NCBI RefSeq assembly: GCF_004138285.1
Contig: NZ_SCFN01000001.1
Coordinates: forward strand, 806,001-870,000
Origin: Gottfriedia acidiceleris
GTDB lineage: Bacteria > Bacillota > Bacilli > Bacillales > Bacillaceae_G
Direction of reading: 5' to 3'
Length of the DNA: 64,000 nt
Below the pieces are notes generated by a model that saw only the letters and a list, made by a program, of their open reading frames with translations, searched no databases and had not been told where the DNA came from. Positions 61,797 to 64,000 of the stretch are shown piece by piece. Numbering within the stretch: the first letter of the stretch is position 1; the number at the start of each line of letters is the position of its first letter. The position numbers and the translations under genes are program-made.

Positions 61797-62960
61797 ATGA
61801 AAAGGGTATTACTAACTCTTTTAAGTAGTGTTATGATCTTTTCTTTATCACTACCTAAAGTAAATGCAAGAGAGACACAAAATAATGATGTAAGTTTGGC
61901 AAAGAATGCATTATCTTCCGTAATTATTGAACAAGATACTGGGAAAATCTTATATGAAAAAGATGCTAGAAAAGAGCTTCCACCAGCAAGTATGACTAAG
62001 ATCATGACAATGCTTATTATTATGGAAGAAATCAATAAAGGAAAACTCAGGTTAGATGATAAAGTAATGACAAGTGAACATGCTGCGTCAATGGGCGGAT
62101 CACAAATCTTTTTAGAACCTGGCGAAGAGATGACAGTAAAAGAAATGCTAAAAGGGATTGCAATCGCATCAGGAAATGATGCATCCGTCGCAATGGCAGA
62201 GAAAATTGCAGGTACAGAAGAAGCATTTGTCGCTTTAATGAATAAAAAAGTAAAACAGTTAGGATTAAAAAATACACATTTTGAAAATCCAACTGGGCTA
62301 CCTGCACCTGGTCATTATTCATCGGCGTATGATATGGCAATCATGGGAAGAGAGCTTTTAAAATATCCATTAATCACAAAGTTTACTGGTACTTATGAAG
62401 ATTACTTGAGAAAAGATACTGAAAAACAATTTTGGTTAGTTAATACGAATAAACTAGTTCGTTTTTATCCAGGAGCGGATGGATTGAAAACTGGATTTAC
62501 TGCAGAAGCAAAATATTGTTTAACAGCTACTGCTAAGAAGAACAACATGCGAGTAGTTAGCGTGATTATGGGTGCACCAACTTCTAAAGAAAGAAATGCA
62601 CAAATGACAAATTTACTTGATTATGCATTTAATCAATATCAAGTAAAGCAATTAATTAAACAAGGTGAGAATATCGAAAGGCTTAGTATTAGCAAAGGTA
62701 AGTCTAAAGGTGTAAATGTTATCACAAAAAGCCCAGTTTCAGTTGTATTGAAGAAGGGTGAAGCGATGAATAAAATTACGAAAGATATTAAGCTGAACAA
62801 AAATATTCAAGCACCAATTAAAAAAGGGCAAGTTGTCGGAGTTTTAGTATTAAAACAAGGTAGTAAAGTTTTATCTAAAACAGACTTGGTTGCTAATAAA
62901 TCGGTAAGTAAAGCTAATTGGTACGATCTATTTAAGCGTACTGTTGGAGGATTCAACTGA
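61797..62960 (+). CDS. dacF: D-alanyl-D-alanine carboxypeptidase DacF
   Basis: 387 residues with a signal peptide (MKRVLLTLLSSVMIFSLSLP, cleavage near NARE). Penicillin-binding motifs: SMTK with Ser65 and Lys68, SGN at 125-127 and KTG in GADGLKTGFTAEAKYC. The C-terminal beta domain and amphipathic end (YDLFKRTVGGF) anchor it to the membrane. Encoded directly upstream of spoIIAA as in B. subtilis, where it trims forespore cortex peptidoglycan late under SigF control. GAATGGAGGGTTATAG precedes the ATG. Confidence 0.94.
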   Translation: MKRVLLTLLSSVMIFSLSLPKVNARETQNNDVSLAKNALSSVIIEQDTGKILYEKDARKELPPASMTKIMTMLIIMEEINKGKLRLDDKVMTSEHAASMGGSQIFLEPGEEMTVKEMLKGIAIASGNDASVAMAEKIAGTEEAFVALMNKKVKQLGLKNTHFENPTGLPAPGHYSSAYDMAIMGRELLKYPLITKFTGTYEDYLRKDTEKQFWLVNTNKLVRFYPGADGLKTGFTAEAKYCLTATAKKNNMRVVSVIMGAPTSKERNAQMTNLLDYAFNQYQVKQLIKQGENIERLSISKGKSKGVNVITKSPVSVVLKKGEAMNKITKDIKLNKNIQAPIKKGQVVGVLVLKQGSKVLSKTDLVANKSVSKANWYDLFKRTVGGFN

Positions 62961-63028
62961 TTTTTTCCGACTAATTTCGAGTATTACTAAAAGATTTGGC
63001 GTTTTACCACTAGTTTTGTCATGCATGA

Positions 63029-63054
63029 AGGAATTCGGTTTAGTTTTAACGAAA
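63029..63054 (+). promoter_or_regulatory. Candidate SigH promoter of the spoIIA operon
   Basis: AGGAATT (63029-63035), 14-base spacer, CGAAA (63050-63054) resembles the SigH elements AGGAWWT and CGAAT. SigH drives spoIIA in B. subtilis. Confidence 0.5.
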
Positions 63055-63088
63055 CTCTCAATAACCGTCAAATAAGGAGGTTATTGTA

Positions 63089-63439
63089 GTGAGTCTTAAT
63101 ATTGAACTTGAAGTGAAAAATGCAATCCTTTGTGTAAGACTTGCAGGGGAACTAGATCATCACACTGCTGAGGATTTACGTTTACAAGTAAATGAGGTAT
63201 TAGAGTCACGGACTATCAAACATATTTTATTAAATCTTGAGCATTTAACATTTATGGATAGTTCTGGTTTAGGTGTCATTTTAGGTAGATATAAAGTTAT
63301 TCGAAATAAAGGTGGAGAAATGGTTGTATGTTCAATTTCTCCATCAATTAAACGGTTATTTGATATGTCTGGTTTATTTAAGATTGTTCATTTAGCTGAT
63401 GATGAGTCAAATGGACTTAATGTATTGGGGGTGGCATAA
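63089..63439 (+). CDS. spoIIAA: Anti-sigma F factor antagonist SpoIIAA
   Basis: 116 residues, STAS fold. The phosphorylation site is Ser58 in [16 protein letters not shown], the same number as in B. subtilis. Unphosphorylated SpoIIAA releases SigF from SpoIIAB in the forespore. Starts with GTG behind AAGGAGGTTATTGTA. The stop codon overlaps the spoIIAB start by one base. Confidence 0.97.
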   Translation: MSLNIELEVKNAILCVRLAGELDHHTAEDLRLQVNEVLESRTIKHILLNLEHLTFMDSSGLGVILGRYKVIRNKGGEMVVCSISPSIKRLFDMSGLFKIVHLADDESNGLNVLGVA

Positions 63440-63879
63440 TGCGAAATGAAATGAACCTTCAATTTTCCGCATTAAGTCAAAATGAATCATTTGCTCGTGT
63501 AACGGTAGCTGCATTTATTACCCAACTAGATCCTACATTAGATGAATTAACTGAAATTAAAACTGTAGTATCTGAGGCTGTTACAAATGCGATTATTCAT
63601 GGTTATGAAAATAATCCTGAAGGTATCGTATTCATTTCAGTTCTACTTGAAGATCAGACAGTAACTTTAACAATTCGAGATGAAGGGATTGGTATTGCTG
63701 ATTTAGATGAAGCAATGCAACCTTTATATACTTCAAAACCAGATTTAGAAAGATCCGGCATGGGATTTACGATAATGGAGAATTTCATGGATCAATGTGA
63801 AGTTGTGTCCACTATCAATGTTGGTACAACGATTACGGTTAAAAAGTACTTATCAAATAGCAATGTTTTAAGTAATTAA
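63439..63879 (+). CDS. spoIIAB: Anti-sigma F factor / serine kinase SpoIIAB
   Basis: 146 residues of the GHKL ATPase fold. Arg20 ([11 protein letters not shown]) contacts SigF and SpoIIAA; N box [15 protein letters not shown]1 [20 protein letters not shown] and G2 [13 protein letters not shown] bind ATP. It holds SigF inactive and phosphorylates SpoIIAA. Translationally coupled to spoIIAA. Confidence 0.97.
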   Translation: MRNEMNLQFSALSQNESFARVTVAAFITQLDPTLDELTEIKTVVSEAVTNAIIHGYENNPEGIVFISVLLEDQTVTLTIRDEGIGIADLDEAMQPLYTSKPDLERSGMGFTIMENFMDQCEVVSTINVGTTITVKKYLSNSNVLSN

Positions 63880-63891
63880 GGAGAATCGCCT

Positions 63892-64000
63892 ATGGACGTA
63901 GAAGTCAAGCAAGATCAACCCCGTGCGCAGTTAAAGGATCATGAATTAAAAGAGTTAATTAAGCGTAGTCAGGCTGGAGATCAATTGGCTAGAGACAGCA
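63892..64000 (+). CDS. sigF: RNA polymerase sigma-F factor, N-terminal fragment
   Basis: The first 36 codons, running off the window. MDVEVKQDQPRAQLKDHELK continues into ELIKRSQAGDQLARDS, closely matching the SigF N-terminus (MDVEVKK...AQLKDHEVKELIKQSQ). AAGGAGAATCGCCT precedes ATG 63892, 12 bases after spoIIAB. It completes the spoIIAA-spoIIAB-sigF operon. Confidence 0.95.
   Translation, partial: MDVEVKQDQPRAQLKDHELKELIKRSQAGDQLARDS

Noticed and set aside
1-64000. CRISPR arrays, rRNA, tRNA genes, transposases, prophage genes
   Set aside because: None was seen on either strand; the repeats found are single inverted repeats, terminators or operators. A tRNA or covariance-model scan was not possible here.

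Overview
The window is AT-rich DNA from an endospore-forming Firmicute of the family Bacillaceae (Bacillus sensu lato; genus not determinable from sequence alone). Supporting signs are the spoIIAA-spoIIAB-sigF operon with dacF, spoIIM, an mciZ-like peptide gene, a T-box asparaginyl-tRNA synthetase leader, a yybP-ykoY riboswitch, strong GGAGG-type ribosome binding sites and frequent TTG/GTG starts. The backbone follows, from memory, the Bacillus subtilis order yqjW/yqjX - yqkD - yqkE - yqkF - mciZ - nudF - spoIIM - fur - yqzK - xerD - drm - punA - dacF - spoIIA - sigF, with large insertions.

Layout. 0-13.6 kb: a Y-family polymerase tail with YolD, small DUF genes, a GC-rich hairpin repeat, a Cof-type phosphatase, a BclA-like spore-surface protein without collagen repeats, a class D sortase with its LPTTA substrate, housekeeping enzymes and T-box-controlled asnS. 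14.3-23.9 kb: an eleven-gene same-strand cluster encoding an essentially complete anthranilate / 3-hydroxyanthranilate meta-cleavage pathway (FADH2 monooxygenase, IclR regulator, ring-cleavage dioxygenase, ACMS decarboxylase, RidA-type deaminase, semialdehyde dehydrogenase, hydratase, acylating acetaldehyde dehydrogenase, aldolase, decarboxylase, tautomerase). A cre-like site precedes it. No flavin reductase is visible.

24.4-40.3 kb: an anaerobic nitrate/NO island. It holds Fnr itself (C-terminal C227/C230/C235 plus D141), two other Crp-type proteins (one without a DNA-binding domain), a radical SAM/SPASM protein, YwiC, an Mrp-type ATPase, NarK fused to a PAS domain, a hemerythrin-like protein, MoaA and the hybrid-cluster protein. 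Its core is a five-gene operon: NarI-like membrane subunit, NasC-like molybdoenzyme, four-cluster ferredoxin, Tat-type Rieske protein and a small membrane protein. No narGHJI is present. Eight TGTGA-N6-TCACA-like sites (five perfect, three near-perfect) lie upstream of these genes, so the island looks like one FNR regulon built around a possible alternative quinol-linked nitrate reductase. This is the best candidate for an under-described system here.

40.4-64 kb: GlpQ, a MarR-controlled drug exporter, GrpB, then the yqkF-mciZ-nudF-spoIIM-fur-yqzK-xerD backbone, a methionine aminopeptidase, a Mn-riboswitch-controlled TerC exporter, a nucleoside salvage block (deoB-punA-pdp, a nucleoside-hydrolase-like protein, a purine permease), a GntR-ABC operon with tandem operator repeats, and finally dacF-spoIIAA-spoIIAB-sigF, cut off by the window end. 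No rRNA, tRNA, CRISPR array or intact insertion sequence was found. Family assignments rest on reading motifs and remembered homologues; no database search was run.
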